A stretch of DNA of 64,000 nt. Origin: Leifsonia sp052114085. GTDB lineage: Bacteria; Actinomycetota; Actinomycetes; Actinomycetales; Microbacteriaceae. This document shows, in pieces, positions 1 through 8,589 of the stretch. A program made the position numbers and the translations under genes. The notes below the pieces were generated by a model. The model worked only from the letters and a program-made list of their open reading frames with translations, was not told the DNA's origin and did no database searches. How positions within the stretch are numbered: position 1 is the stretch's first letter; each line of letters begins with the position of its first letter. The DNA lies in assembly GCF_052114085.1 (NCBI RefSeq), contig NZ_JBFREB010000001.1, positions 868,001 through 932,000 of the forward strand, written 5' to 3'.

Positions 1-236
1 TCCCCGTCGAGGAGATCCTCGGTGCTGTGGAACCGCTTCCGGCTGCCCTGCAGCGAGAGCTCCAAGAACCTCGGTGGCGGGATCGAATCCGCGAAAGAGC
101 GATTGATGGGGATGAGAACCGCGCCCGTACTCGTTTAGGCTACGAGGCCTATCAGCTCGCTGCCCGTGAAACGGGTGAGGGGCGGGAACGCTGGCGACAG
201 CGTCTGGAAACAGTCCTCGCTGGCGATAGACGGTAG
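1..236 (+). CDS. C-terminal end of a truncated gene, function not recognised
   Basis: An open frame enters from the left edge (read from base 3) and ends at TAG 234-236. The 77 visible residues are rich in Arg and Glu and look helical; no catalytic motif is visible. The stop lies 2 bases before the ATG of the metallopeptidase gene, so it belongs to the same operon as the ubiquitin-like genes. IrrE/ImmA peptidases often follow an XRE-type regulator, so this could be the tail of one, but the DNA-binding part would be outside the window. An internal GTG exists at 27; I treat the gene as 5'-truncated instead. Confidence 0.55.
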   Translation, partial: PVEEILGAVEPLPAALQRELQEPRWRDRIRERAIDGDENRARTRLGYEAYQLAARETGEGRERWRQRLETVLAGDRR

Positions 237-238
237 AC

Positions 239-1273
239 ATGCGCAACACATTTGATGATGCACCCACCCAGGTGCTGGCGATGATGAGGGTGTGGGAATC
301 GCGAGCCGGCTCCACCGAGGATCTGACTCTCGATGCTTTTTCGGCGCTGGAGCAGCGGACTGATCTCGAAGTCTTGCGGGTACCCGAATATGTGCCGCAG
401 GACTCCCAGCTCAACTGCTCGGTTGCAGGCGGGTATCGATGGGAACCTCCGACGCTCGTGGTGACCGAGTCTATGTCTCTCCGCCGCCAGCAATTCACGC
501 TGCTGCATGAGCTCGGCCACCATATCCAGAAGACTGACCTGGATCTGGGAACCAGAGTTGTGGAGCACCGCCTCCCAGAGGCGTTCGAAGACGCCTGCTG
601 TGACGCGTTCGCGGCGCAGATTCTGTTGCCCGACGACCTCGTTGATGCGCACATCTCGGCACGCGGACCGTCGGTGAGTACAGCCACCGAACTTTTCGCA
701 TCCTCTAACGCGTCCCGTGCTGCTATCGCAGTGCGCCTCGCGAACCGCCTCCGATCCCCGGGCGCCGTCATCGTTCTGGATGAAGCGGGAATGGTGACCT
801 TCGGGGCCGCCCGAGGCGGGCTCTATCCGCCTGCTCGGGGCAGCGACCAGACGGCCAACCCGCTAGTGCGAGTAGCGCTCGAGTCGGGGTCAACGGACCG
901 AACGATCGTCCGTGATGACGGACAGATTTGGTACCGCGACGGCCACTCGTCGGAACGGCTGTACGGCCAAGCAGCCTGGGCTGGGGACCGGCTGTTCGTG
1001 ATCATGGTTGCTTACAGCGCACCCTGGCTATCCATGTCTCCGCCTCGCGATGGTACCGCCGAGTACACCAAGGATCGTTGGGACTACTGCGAACGCTGCA
1101 AGCAGAACTTCGTCGTCGGCTTCACCTGCCGCGCGTGTGGGGAACCACGTTGTCCGGCTGGCCACTGTGGGTGCACCGCGAAGGCCGAGAAGACGTGCAC
1201 GGAGTGTTTCATCCAGAAGAACACTAACCAGTTTGCTCCAGCCTCCGACGTGTGTTTGGACTGCGCCAGCTGA
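239..1273 (+). CDS. ImmA/IrrE-family metallopeptidase with C-terminal zinc ribbons
   Basis: This 344-residue protein carries the zinc-protease motif HELGH at residues 90-94, followed by a downstream acidic ligand region (EDACCDAFAAQILLP), as in the IrrE/ImmA (DUF955) family. Members cut repressors or other partner proteins. The last 60 or so residues hold a run of Cys pairs (CERC, CRAC, CTEC, CLDC and a CPAGHCGC cluster), predicting two zinc ribbons that may bind the ubiquitin-like protein or nucleic acid; that role is inference. There is no N-terminal HTH, unlike many ImmA proteins. It follows the truncated upstream gene by 2 bases and precedes the multi-ubiquitin gene by 85 bases. In this operon it could be a processing or effector protease. 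Confidence 0.85.
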   Translation: MRNTFDDAPTQVLAMMRVWESRAGSTEDLTLDAFSALEQRTDLEVLRVPEYVPQDSQLNCSVAGGYRWEPPTLVVTESMSLRRQQFTLLHELGHHIQKTDLDLGTRVVEHRLPEAFEDACCDAFAAQILLPDDLVDAHISARGPSVSTATELFASSNASRAAIAVRLANRLRSPGAVIVLDEAGMVTFGAARGGLYPPARGSDQTANPLVRVALESGSTDRTIVRDDGQIWYRDGHSSERLYGQAAWAGDRLFVIMVAYSAPWLSMSPPRDGTAEYTKDRWDYCERCKQNFVVGFTCRACGEPRCPAGHCGCTAKAEKTCTECFIQKNTNQFAPASDVCLDCAS

Positions 1274-1358
1274 CGGCTCGCGGACGACTCGGGCTTTGTC
1301 CCGTCTCTAGCTGTTGAGTGGGCAAGCCGGCCCGCCACGCAACAGAGAGGAGCCTCTG

Positions 1359-2003
1359 ATGGCCCCCCAGGACACTACCGAAATCTATATCGATCGTGAA
1401 TCCATCGAGGTGCACAAGAGGCATCTCACCGGAAACGAGCTGCGTAAGCTGGTTAGCCCGCACGCCGAGAACTTGTGGTTGGACGTAGCCGACGCGCAGG
1501 ACGACGCTGTCGCGCCGACAGAGCAGGTGGCCATTGAACCCGGAATGCGATTCTTTACCGACCGTCCGCGCACCATCTACATCGACAAGGCTCCCTACGT
1601 GGTGCGCACTGCCGTGCTGACCGAGATCGAGCTGCGTGCGCTGCCGTCGCCTCCCGTGCCGGCCGATCACGGTATCTGGAAGGACATCGTCGACGACCTC
1701 GATGACCCCATCAAGTCCGGCGAGCTTGTCCCCATCGCCAGCGGTGACCGGTTCTTCACCAGGCCTCTTCCGCAGAAGGACATCCACGTCACCGTGAATC
1801 GTCGTCCGGTAACCCTGCACAGCGCTTCGCAGACGGGAAGGTCGGTCAAGGAGAGCGCGATCGCTCAGGGTGTGCCCATCAAGATCGATTTCCTCCTGTC
1901 TCGCAAGGCAGGCGCGAAGTTCCAGCCAGTCGGCGACGATGAGTCCATTCGCACCCACAATGAGGACGAGTTTCGCGCTAACGACGGAGACGACAACTCG
2001 TGA
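1359..2003 (+). CDS. Multi-ubiquitin protein with three ubiquitin-like domains
   Basis: The 214-residue product contains three tandem beta-grasp repeats (about residues 8-70, 72-137 and 141-214). The first two start with closely similar strands (EIYID, TIYID) and end with similar turns (GMRFFTDRP, GDRFFTRP), as in the bacterial Multi_ubiq family. These act as ubiquitin-like modifiers together with the E2 and E1 encoded next door. No C-terminal Gly-Gly is present; the protein ends in an acidic tail (DGDDNS), so classical diglycine activation is not obvious. The ATG at 1359 is chosen because GAGGAG lies 6 bases upstream; an in-frame TTG at 1314 has no such site. The stop overlaps the GTG of the E2 gene. 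Confidence 0.85.
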   Translation: MAPQDTTEIYIDRESIEVHKRHLTGNELRKLVSPHAENLWLDVADAQDDAVAPTEQVAIEPGMRFFTDRPRTIYIDKAPYVVRTAVLTEIELRALPSPPVPADHGIWKDIVDDLDDPIKSGELVPIASGDRFFTRPLPQKDIHVTVNRRPVTLHSASQTGRSVKESAIAQGVPIKIDFLLSRKAGAKFQPVGDDESIRTHNEDEFRANDGDDNS

Positions 2004-2401
2004 ACATGGTTGCGACAACTGCGGCCATCGAGGAGGCGATCGGGGAGCTGTGCGCGACGTTCCCGAACGCTGCCGTGACCTACGAAGGCGACGGTGTGGG
2101 TGGAGCGTGGGTCATGATCGACGCCGTCCCGCTGGGTTCCATCTACGAGCAGGAGTCATCGTGGATTGCGTTCCAGATTACGTTCCCGTATCCGGAGGCT
2201 GACGTGTACCCGCTGTTCGTTCGAGAAGATCTGCGCCGCAAAGATGGTCAACCCCACGGTGACGGGTTCCAGTCCGTCACATGGGGGCCACACGGTCGCC
2301 CTGGGACCCAGCTCTCGCGTCGCAGTAACCGGCTGAACCCCGCGATCGATACTGCAGCAACCAAGGTACTGAAGGTGCTCAAGTGGCTGACGGAACAGTG
2401 A
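2000..2401 (+). CDS. E2/UBC-fold ubiquitin-conjugating-like protein
   Basis: This 133-residue protein has the E2 pattern of an N-terminal helix, a beta meander reaching the FPYPEADVYP turn, and C-terminal helices, matching prokaryotic E2-like proteins found with multi-ubiquitin genes. An E2 normally takes the modifier from E1 on a cysteine. The only Cys here is Cys18 in the first helix; the segment after the meander (about residues 78-110) has none, so conjugation chemistry may be unusual or absent. The GTG at 2000 overlaps the preceding stop (GTGA) and suggests translational coupling; an ATG two codons later is an alternative. The fold call rests on pattern and neighbours rather than a strong sequence signature. 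Confidence 0.75.
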   Translation: MNMVATTAAIEEAIGELCATFPNAAVTYEGDGVGGAWVMIDAVPLGSIYEQESSWIAFQITFPYPEADVYPLFVREDLRRKDGQPHGDGFQSVTWGPHGRPGTQLSRRSNRLNPAIDTAATKVLKVLKWLTEQ

Positions 2402-3822
2402 ACGGCACGTGGTCGGTCGTCATCACCGGGGAACAGTGGGCGCTGCTTCACGCTCACCTGTTCCCCGGTGACGGGGACGAGCACGGAGCGGTGTTGCGCT
2501 GCGGGATCGCGCGGAGTGCTCGCGGGACGCGTCTTCTTGTCCGAGATGTCGTGATCGCGGAAGATGGCGTCCACTACGTCGAAGGAGAACGCGGGTACCG
2601 CCGACTCACCGCCCCCTTTGTGGCCGAGAACATCGACATCTGCGCACAGGAGCACCTGGCATACATAGCCGTGCATAACCACCGCGGAGCGGATGTCGTC
2701 GATTTCTCGGATACGGACATGGCATCACACGTACGCGGATACCCCGCGCTCCTGGATATAAACGCCGGCGTACCCGTCGGGGCCCTGGTGTTCGCGTTCA
2801 ACGCCGCGGCGGCGGACATCTGGACCTCTGATGGGGAGCGTCACACCGCCGCGGTTCGCGTCGTCGGGCGGCCCCAGCGGATCTTGACTGCGGCCCCCGC
2901 GCCGACCGGCGAGGCGGACCTGACCTACGACCGGCAAGCTCGCATCTTCGGAGATCGAGGCCAGGCGTTGCTTGCGGGTTCGAAGGTCGCGGTGGTCGGG
3001 CTTGGCGGCATTGGCTCGCTGATCGGCGAATATCTTGCCCGACTAGGGGTTGGCGAGCTGCTCTACATCGATCCGGACCGCTTGGATCCGACGAACCTAC
3101 CGCGGGTCGTGGGTGCACGCCGGTCCGATGTCCTGCCACTGCTACAGGACGACGCGCGACCGAAATGGATGCAAGCGCTCGGCGCTCGCCTGGCAACACC
3201 TAAGGTGCGAATCGCAGCGCGAGTGGCGCACCAGGCATCGCCGACTGTGCGGGTGACCTCGATCGCGCGTTCTGTTGTGGAAGCTGACGTCGCCGCCCTC
3301 CTGACCGACTGCGACCAGATCTTCCTTGCGGCCGATTCGGCGCTGGCTCGTCGATTGGTCAACTCCGTTACTCATCAGTACCTAATCCCGAACACGCAGG
3401 TCGGCTCGAAGGTGACGGTTGTAGACGGGGATGTCGCGGACATCTTCTCGGTCTCGCGGATGAGTACGCCAGGCAGTGGATGCTTGCAGTGCAACGGGCT
3501 CATCCCCGCGTGGAAGCTTACGGAGGAAGCCACCAGTGCTCGTCAGCGACGCCGCCAAAGGTATGTGGACGACGAGAATGTTCATGCTCCTAGCGTCATT
3601 ACCCTGAACGCCGTCGCCGCATCACGTGCCGTCGATGATTGGCTCATGAGCCTTGGCGGTCTGACCGAGCCGTGGGCCTCCGCCGATCATTGGGTGTCCT
3701 ATCACCCCCTCACCGACGAAGTAATCGAACTTGAGCCCACCAAATCTCCCGGCTGTCCCCACTGTGGCCCGTCGCGCTTTGCATTGGGAGATGGTCGGGC
3801 CCTCCTGAGCAAACCCTCGTAG
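2398..3822 (+). CDS. JAB deubiquitinase-E1 (ThiF) fusion protein
   Basis: This 474-residue protein joins two activities. The N-terminal 150 residues form a JAB/MPN metalloprotease with Glu28, His93-x-His95, Ser104 and Asp107; the His-to-Ser gap is 8 residues rather than the usual 7. The rest is a ThiF/E1 adenylyltransferase with the Rossmann loop GLGGIGS (201-207), a following acidic residue (YIDPD), and CLQC and CPHC pairs expected to bind structural zinc. JAB would remove or mature the ubiquitin-like protein and E1 would activate it. I prefer the GTG at 2398, which overlaps the E2 stop as GTGA just like the upstream junction; GTG 2383 is also in frame. This is the last gene of the operon. 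Confidence 0.87.
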   Translation: MNGTWSVVITGEQWALLHAHLFPGDGDEHGAVLRCGIARSARGTRLLVRDVVIAEDGVHYVEGERGYRRLTAPFVAENIDICAQEHLAYIAVHNHRGADVVDFSDTDMASHVRGYPALLDINAGVPVGALVFAFNAAAADIWTSDGERHTAAVRVVGRPQRILTAAPAPTGEADLTYDRQARIFGDRGQALLAGSKVAVVGLGGIGSLIGEYLARLGVGELLYIDPDRLDPTNLPRVVGARRSDVLPLLQDDARPKWMQALGARLATPKVRIAARVAHQASPTVRVTSIARSVVEADVAALLTDCDQIFLAADSALARRLVNSVTHQYLIPNTQVGSKVTVVDGDVADIFSVSRMSTPGSGCLQCNGLIPAWKLTEEATSARQRRRQRYVDDENVHAPSVITLNAVAASRAVDDWLMSLGGLTEPWASADHWVSYHPLTDEVIELEPTKSPGCPHCGPSRFALGDGRALLSKPS

Positions 3823-4393
3823 CGAATCAAAACGAAATCCGGGTCGACGGATACCGTCGCCATGATGGTGATTGAGGCGCGCCCCTGCGCGTGGCTAGGC
3901 TTTAGTTCATTACCCAAATGTTCACCACCCTTATTACATTTTCGGCATTTGACCGCGCCTGCAGGCGATGCTGAGTTTGGACCAGCTAGCGTGCGGCATG
4001 GGTTACACGGCATGCGGGGGAGCGGACACCCCGCGGATCAGCGCTTCCGCCGGATTATTACCGCTAGTACCCGATCAGGCCTACCGCCCATCATTTGAGC
4101 GAACCGAAGGGCCCCAAGTAGGCCGCCCGCTACGGGGAGGGGCCGGCAGCTCTCAGCCGACTCGATCTGCTCTGGCGCGCGTGGCATCTCCTCTCCTAGA
4201 TCCGAGTACGGAATGCGCGTGTGGTGGCGCGACCAGGCGGACCACCATGCGCCGGCCCTGCTTGGCGCGTCTGAATCTCGTGGCCTTCGACGACCTCAAA
4301 ACTCTTGCCGGGCATACGATGGCGTGAGGAGCAATGACCATGTCCGATCCTCGGCTGTGTGATCGGTGCGCGTACGTGGCTACTACGCCGGAT
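3823..4393. other. Intergenic region, no gene supported
   Basis: This 571-bp stretch separates the ubiquitin-like operon from the convergent catabolic operon. Open frames exist on both strands but are short, lack ribosome sites and have unremarkable composition. I see no tRNA, strong hairpin or repeat in it. Confidence 0.5.
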
Positions 4394-5464
4394 TCATACT
4401 TGGGCGCGTTCGTAAGCAGGAGGCCACCTAACTGACGCCTGCAGTTCTGCCGCCGCTTGGAGCGGAAAGCGAGGGTTTCGTAGCATCTGGCGCGCCATGA
4501 ACACGGCGTCGACGTGGCCTGCGCGTATCGCTTCATCAGCCTGCTTGGCGTCAGTGATTAGACCGACCCCGCTCACCGGTAGATCGGTGACCTGCTTTAC
4601 CCGCTGAGCGTGCGGGACCTGGTAATGCGGCCCTACATCAATCTGTTGCTCGGGGACGAGGCCGCCTGTCGTGATGTCGAGGAAGTCAGCGCCTGCCTGG
4701 TGTGACCATTGCGCGACCTGGGTAACTTCCTCCCCTTCGAAGCCGCCGGCCACCCAATCAGTGGCCGACAACCGCACTAGAAGAGGAATATCGCCTCCGA
4801 TCGCTGCGCGTACTCCCGCAACGATTTCGAGTAGGACACGGGCTCGGTTAATTAGGGAACCGCCGTACTCGTCAGAGCGCTTGTTTGTTAGAGGCGACAA
4901 GAATTCGTGGACCAAATATCCATGTGCTGCTTGTATCTCAACGAGGTCGAACCCAGCGTCGATAGCCCTTTTCGCCGACCGTACAAAAGCGTCGATGGTT
5001 GACATCACTTCAGGAGTAGACAACTCGTGTGGGACAGCGTCGGATCCGAAGGATAGGGCAGATGGCGCTACCGTCATCCAGCCACCCTCGCTAATCGGGA
5101 TAGAGCCTGCCTTGTTTTCCCACGGCCGATATGTTGCTCCCTTGCGCCCAGAGTGTGCGAGCTGAATTCCGATGACAGGGGCGTTCTGGTGCAGAAATTC
5201 GAGCATGCGCGTGAACCCGAGTGTTTGCTCGCTATTCCAGAGTCCGAGATCCTGCGGCGATATCCGTCCTTCTGGAAGGACGGCCGTGGCCTCCACCATG
5301 ATGAGGCCCGAACCTCCCGTTGAGAGCGAGCCGTAATGGGCTAAATGCCAATCATTCGGAATCCCGTCGCATCTGTCGGCGGAATACTGGCACATCGGGG
5401 CAGTCCAGAGACGATTTGGAAGGCGTAATCCTCGGACGAAGAATGGCTCGAAGAGGTGTGACAT
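4394..5464 (-). CDS. Old yellow enzyme family NADH:flavin oxidoreductase
   Basis: The 356-residue protein starts with LFEPFFVRGLRLPNRL and MCQYSAD and carries QLAHSGRKG, all typical of YqjM/NamA-type old yellow enzymes, which are FMN proteins reducing activated C=C bonds with NAD(P)H. The catalytic pair region (EIQAAHGYLVHEFLSP) and the later phosphate-binding segment are intact, and the length is normal. It is the last gene of an operon with the nitrilase and the HpcH aldolase, starting 7 bases after the nitrilase stop with no clear ribosome site, which suggests coupled translation. In context it may reduce an unsaturated acid derived from the imported substrate; the true substrate is unknown. 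Confidence 0.88.
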   Translation of the reverse strand: MSHLFEPFFVRGLRLPNRLWTAPMCQYSADRCDGIPNDWHLAHYGSLSTGGSGLIMVEATAVLPEGRISPQDLGLWNSEQTLGFTRMLEFLHQNAPVIGIQLAHSGRKGATYRPWENKAGSIPISEGGWMTVAPSALSFGSDAVPHELSTPEVMSTIDAFVRSAKRAIDAGFDLVEIQAAHGYLVHEFLSPLTNKRSDEYGGSLINRARVLLEIVAGVRAAIGGDIPLLVRLSATDWVAGGFEGEEVTQVAQWSHQAGADFLDITTGGLVPEQQIDVGPHYQVPHAQRVKQVTDLPVSGVGLITDAKQADEAIRAGHVDAVFMARQMLRNPRFPLQAAAELQASVRWPPAYERAQV

Positions 5465-5471
5465 AAAGGTG

Positions 5472-6281
5472 TCAGTCCGGTAGGCGTTCTGTGACAGCGA
5501 ATCGACGATGGTCCAGGAAGGGGGCGATCGCTCTCACGGCGTCAAGGCGTTCGTTGAGCAATTCAGCGGACGCCACCCCGGGAGCAGTGCCGGCGTTAGA
5601 AATGACTACTCCCTGCGGATCGACAACCATAGAATTGCCGGTGCAATTCGGGCCCGTTTGCCCGGAGGCGACGACGTAGCATGTGTTTTCGATAGCGCGG
5701 GCACGTACAAGGGTCGCCCAGTGATCCTCCTTGAGCGGACCAGCGGCCCAGGCTGACGGAACCACGATCACCTGCGCGCCGGCGTCGGCAAGCCGACGCG
5801 CCGATTCAGGGAACCTCAGGTCGTAGCAAGTCATCACGCCGATGGTGAAACCCGCCGCGTCAAAAATGGTCGGCGCAACAATATCCCCTGGGGCGACGGT
5901 GTCCGACTCACGCGAGCCGTAGGAATCGTAGAGATGCACCTTTCGGTAGAGCGCGGTGAGGGCGCCCCCAGGGCTGACGGCCACTACCGTGTTGTGAACC
6001 CGCGTGCCGTCAGGCAATGCCTCTGTCATTCCGGCGACCACCCACACCCCGTGGGTCTCGGCGCTCCTGGCGAGCGACTGAACAAAGGCACCGTCTAGGG
6101 GCTCTGCGTTAGCAACAGGATCTGGTGAGGGCCCGAAATCGGTGAACATTGCGCTTTCCGGCAGGACGATCAACGTGGCACCGTCGTTGGCCGCTTGAGT
6201 GATCAAGCGTGAGGCCGTGTGGCGGTTGGCTTCCTTGTCAGTCGTTCCTTCGAACTGAGCCACGGCTACTTGCAAGGACAT
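5472..6281 (-). CDS. Carbon-nitrogen hydrolase (nitrilase/omega-amidase family)
   Basis: This 269-residue protein has the complete Glu-Lys-Cys triad of the nitrilase superfamily: Glu42 (LPESAMF), Lys114 (YRKVHLYD) and Cys152 (MTCYDLRFPE). The motifs fit the amidase branches (omega-amidase or NIT-like) better than true nitrilases. These enzymes release ammonia from amides such as 2-oxoglutaramate or deaminated amino-acid amides. The start is supported by AAAGG just upstream. It lies between the HpcH aldolase and the old yellow enzyme in one operon. An amidase acting on an amino-acid moiety freed from an Amadori-type compound would suit the locus, but that is inference. Confidence 0.87.
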   Translation of the reverse strand: MSLQVAVAQFEGTTDKEANRHTASRLITQAANDGATLIVLPESAMFTDFGPSPDPVANAEPLDGAFVQSLARSAETHGVWVVAGMTEALPDGTRVHNTVVAVSPGGALTALYRKVHLYDSYGSRESDTVAPGDIVAPTIFDAAGFTIGVMTCYDLRFPESARRLADAGAQVIVVPSAWAAGPLKEDHWATLVRARAIENTCYVVASGQTGPNCTGNSMVVDPQGVVISNAGTAPGVASAELLNERLDAVRAIAPFLDHRRFAVTERLPD

Positions 6282-6324
6282 ATTTACCTTTCAGCTCTCG
6301 TCATCTGACGCGCCACTTCTAGAT

Positions 6325-7053
6325 TCATTGAGCCACGGCCTCGAAGGCCTGTTTTACCGCGCGAGCTCCGGCCGCAAGCGAGTCGTACTGGGTGCCGATA
6401 ATCACGCGCGAGGCCCCCCTGTCCAGCGCCCAGGTCAGCTCGGCGGGCGTCCAGGCCGGGAAAATCCACGGTTTCCCGGCTGAGCCAAGAGCGGCAACAA
6501 CTCGTTCCAGGTCCGCAAAGTCTTCGTCGGTACGCGAGTACATGCCCCTGCCACGACTCATCGACAGATCCGTTGGACCAAGCATCACACCGTCGACGGT
6601 TTCCAGCTTGGCAATGGCCTGGATATCCTCAAGCGCTGCTGCTTCCTCGATGAGAGGAAAAGCCAACGTTCGCTCATCTTCCGCGGCGACCGATTCATTG
6701 GTGTGACCCGCCCAGTGCGTGTTGCGACCGCCAGTGATGCTGCGCTTACCGAGCGGCGGATACTTCGCGTAGGCAGTAACCGTACGTGCGTCAGCGAGGG
6801 CGCCAACGTGGGGAATAATTACCCCCGTAGCGCCAAAATCGAGCGCTTGTTGAATGGGCCCGCGCTCCGGGGCCAGCACCTTCACGAATACTTCGACGCC
6901 CAGCCCCAGTAGTAGGGGCACGTATCGCTCGAGCGTCGCGAGGTCGAACATTCCGTGTTCAGCGTCAATGATGACGAACCCAAAACCGAGCTCTGCGACA
7001 ATCTCCGCAGCGGGCGTGCTGTCGTCGGTAAGCCAGAAGCCTGCGGAGGTCAT
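6325..7053 (-). CDS. HpcH/HpaI-family aldolase
   Basis: The 242-residue product contains DAEHGMFD near residue 30 and the metal and pyruvate binding segments of class II HpcH/HpaI aldolases (GATGVIIPHV; a later LGPTDLS). These split 4-hydroxy-2-oxo acids into pyruvate and an aldehyde. It is first in the operon aldolase-nitrilase-old yellow enzyme. The ATG is preceded by GAGAGGGGG 9 bases away. A TGTCTGACA palindrome lies about 140 bp upstream at 7194 and is probably the operator for this unit. The native substrate cannot be read from the sequence; sugar-acid derived 2-keto-3-deoxy acids are also possible. Confidence 0.87.
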   Translation of the reverse strand: MTSAGFWLTDDSTPAAEIVAELGFGFVIIDAEHGMFDLATLERYVPLLLGLGVEVFVKVLAPERGPIQQALDFGATGVIIPHVGALADARTVTAYAKYPPLGKRSITGGRNTHWAGHTNESVAAEDERTLAFPLIEEAAALEDIQAIAKLETVDGVMLGPTDLSMSRGRGMYSRTDEDFADLERVVAALGSAGKPWIFPAWTPAELTWALDRGASRVIIGTQYDSLAAGARAVKQAFEAVAQ

Positions 7054-7171
7054 GATTCGAAGCCCCCTCTCAGAGAGATTTCACTGGTGGCCTCCACGCC
7101 AGTGCTAGTGGCACGAGCTGGAGGAGCGGCTTGTGCGCTGCGAATCGTCAACATGGGCACCCTTCTAAAGC

Positions 7172-7202
7172 TTGTCTGGTCATCTCCAGCTAGTGTCTGA
7201 CA
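7172..7202. promoter_or_regulatory. Putative GntR operator upstream of the aldolase operon
   Basis: A perfect 9-bp palindrome TGTCTGACA lies at 7194-7202, with a half-matching TTGTCTGGTCA at 7172-7182. The perfect word recurs at 18429 and 34803 and one-mismatch forms at 10193, always next to promoter-sized gaps in the first three cases. A TGTC-N-GACA core is a plausible site for the GntR/UTRA regulator encoded at 9397. Confidence 0.55.
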
Positions 7203-7270
7203 ATAAACTAACACTTCTGAAGCGTTTGCCAAACAGCGGGCAGGTGTTGCGACATTTCATTTGCTCGTAG

Positions 7271-8437
7271 TTACCCCTTGCTGGTCCCACCGACGCCGGC
7301 TACCAACGTGGTGCCGCCGGAGATGCGGAGCGCGCCTACGGACGCGGGGACAAACGCGGCTTGTCCGCGATCGAGCTCGAGTGTCGTAACGCCTGATTGG
7401 ATTCGAACCCCCTTCGAGAGGGCGAGCGCTATTCGAGGAGACGACTGGGCGAGGGTGGCATCGTTGTGGAGGAGCGCGACGCTGAAGTCGGGTACGGGGA
7501 TTTCGAAGTAGGGGTTTGCCGGGTGCACCGATAGCACCCGGGCTGCGGCGCTGTCAAAGTCCACGGTGGACAGGAGTCCGTCCACATCGACGAACTTCTT
7601 AGTCAAGCCCGCTCGAATAACGTTGTCGCTGTTCGCCATGACCTCGGCAGCAAGCCCGCCCTGGTAGCTATGGGGAACCCCGGCGCCCACGAAGACCGCT
7701 TCGCCAGGTTTGAGCCGGACGATATTCAAGAACATTGAAGCCAACAGTCCCGGATCCTGACTCGGGTATGTTGCGGTCAGTTGACGCACCTTTTCGATCG
7801 CAGCGTCGCCGGCACGGTTTACCAAGAGTTCGTCAACTAGGTAGCTAACTTGATGGGGCTCGGCACGAAGAAGAGCAGCAAAGGCTTCGCTCAGCCGTTC
7901 CTCGCGGAGAAGCTCCAGCAAACGCTGGGCGAAAGGGTTCATGTGTGCGCCGGCCAGCGATTCGGCGATCTGTGAACTGTGCCGGAATCCGACTAGTCCC
8001 TCGAAATCGGTAATCGCAATGACCATCTCCGGCTTGTGATTTCGGTCGACGAACGATCTTTCAGCAGAGCCCAACGGGACCCCCTGCTGCTCCTCTTTTG
8101 CAAACCCGAGTTCCGCCTGCGTCCGGTTGGGGTGCACCTGAAGCGAGACGGCCTGCTGCGGAGCCAAGAGCTTCACTAGAAAGGGAAGAGAGTCGCCGTA
8201 AGCTCGCTGCACTTCGCCAAGATTGCCCTCGGGGTCTTCTTGGATCACGTGGTCAAGGGGGACCAGTTCATCGCCGTGAGCTACCAGCGATGGCGCACTT
8301 GGGTGCGCACCGAACCACACCTCCGCCAAGGGCAATCCGTCTTGCTCCAGCTCGCAAAAGTCCTGGATGGACTGCGTCGATCCCCACGCATAACGGTGAT
8401 GAGTTCCGTGCAGTATTGCCGCTTGCTCGGTGCGCAT
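7271..8437 (-). CDS. manA: Mannose-6-phosphate isomerase, class I
   Basis: This 388-residue protein has the type I phosphomannose isomerase signatures: YAWGS near the N-terminus, the QVHPN zinc-ligand motif, an HKPEM segment, and the C-terminal GLTKKFVDVDGL region. It interconverts mannose-6-phosphate and fructose-6-phosphate in the cytoplasm. I place the start at ATG 8437 because AGGAAG sits 6 bases upstream; ATG 8440 directly before it is possible, and the open frame continues further upstream without support. It is divergent from the PfkB kinase gene, sharing a 150-bp region with two operator-like sites. Presence in an Amadori/opine cluster suggests that a mannosyl conjugate is a substrate or that the hexose phosphate product is fed to glycolysis here. 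Confidence 0.88.
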   Translation of the reverse strand: MRTEQAAILHGTHHRYAWGSTQSIQDFCELEQDGLPLAEVWFGAHPSAPSLVAHGDELVPLDHVIQEDPEGNLGEVQRAYGDSLPFLVKLLAPQQAVSLQVHPNRTQAELGFAKEEQQGVPLGSAERSFVDRNHKPEMVIAITDFEGLVGFRHSSQIAESLAGAHMNPFAQRLLELLREERLSEAFAALLRAEPHQVSYLVDELLVNRAGDAAIEKVRQLTATYPSQDPGLLASMFLNIVRLKPGEAVFVGAGVPHSYQGGLAAEVMANSDNVIRAGLTKKFVDVDGLLSTVDFDSAAARVLSVHPANPYFEIPVPDFSVALLHNDATLAQSSPRIALALSKGVRIQSGVTTLELDRGQAAFVPASVGALRISGGTTLVAGVGGTSKG

Positions 8438-8530
8438 CATGCGCTTCCTTTCGCGCAGCTTCTTGCCACGGCTTGAATTCATGTCCCATTCGCCGCGTCG
8501 ATGGCGCGAGAGGACGGTGAGTACTTCGGT

Positions 8531-8559
8531 CCTCAGACAATGATAAAATACGTCAGACC
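8531..8559. promoter_or_regulatory. Putative paired GntR operators between manA and the PfkB gene
   Basis: Two degenerate copies of the TGTCTGACA palindrome, CCTCAGACA (8531-8539) and CGTCAGACC (8551-8559), lie 20 bp apart centre to centre, two helical turns. An A/T-rich stretch (TGATAAAATA) separates them. They sit 31 bp before the kinase start and about 95 bp before manA, a place that could control both genes. Confidence 0.45.
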
Positions 8560-8589
8560 ACCGTGCAAATGGCGTAATTTGGAGAACAA

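Noticed and set aside
3862..4327. Plus-strand open frames in the gap after the ubiquitin-like operon
   Set aside because: No ribosome sites, no domain features and poor codon pattern.
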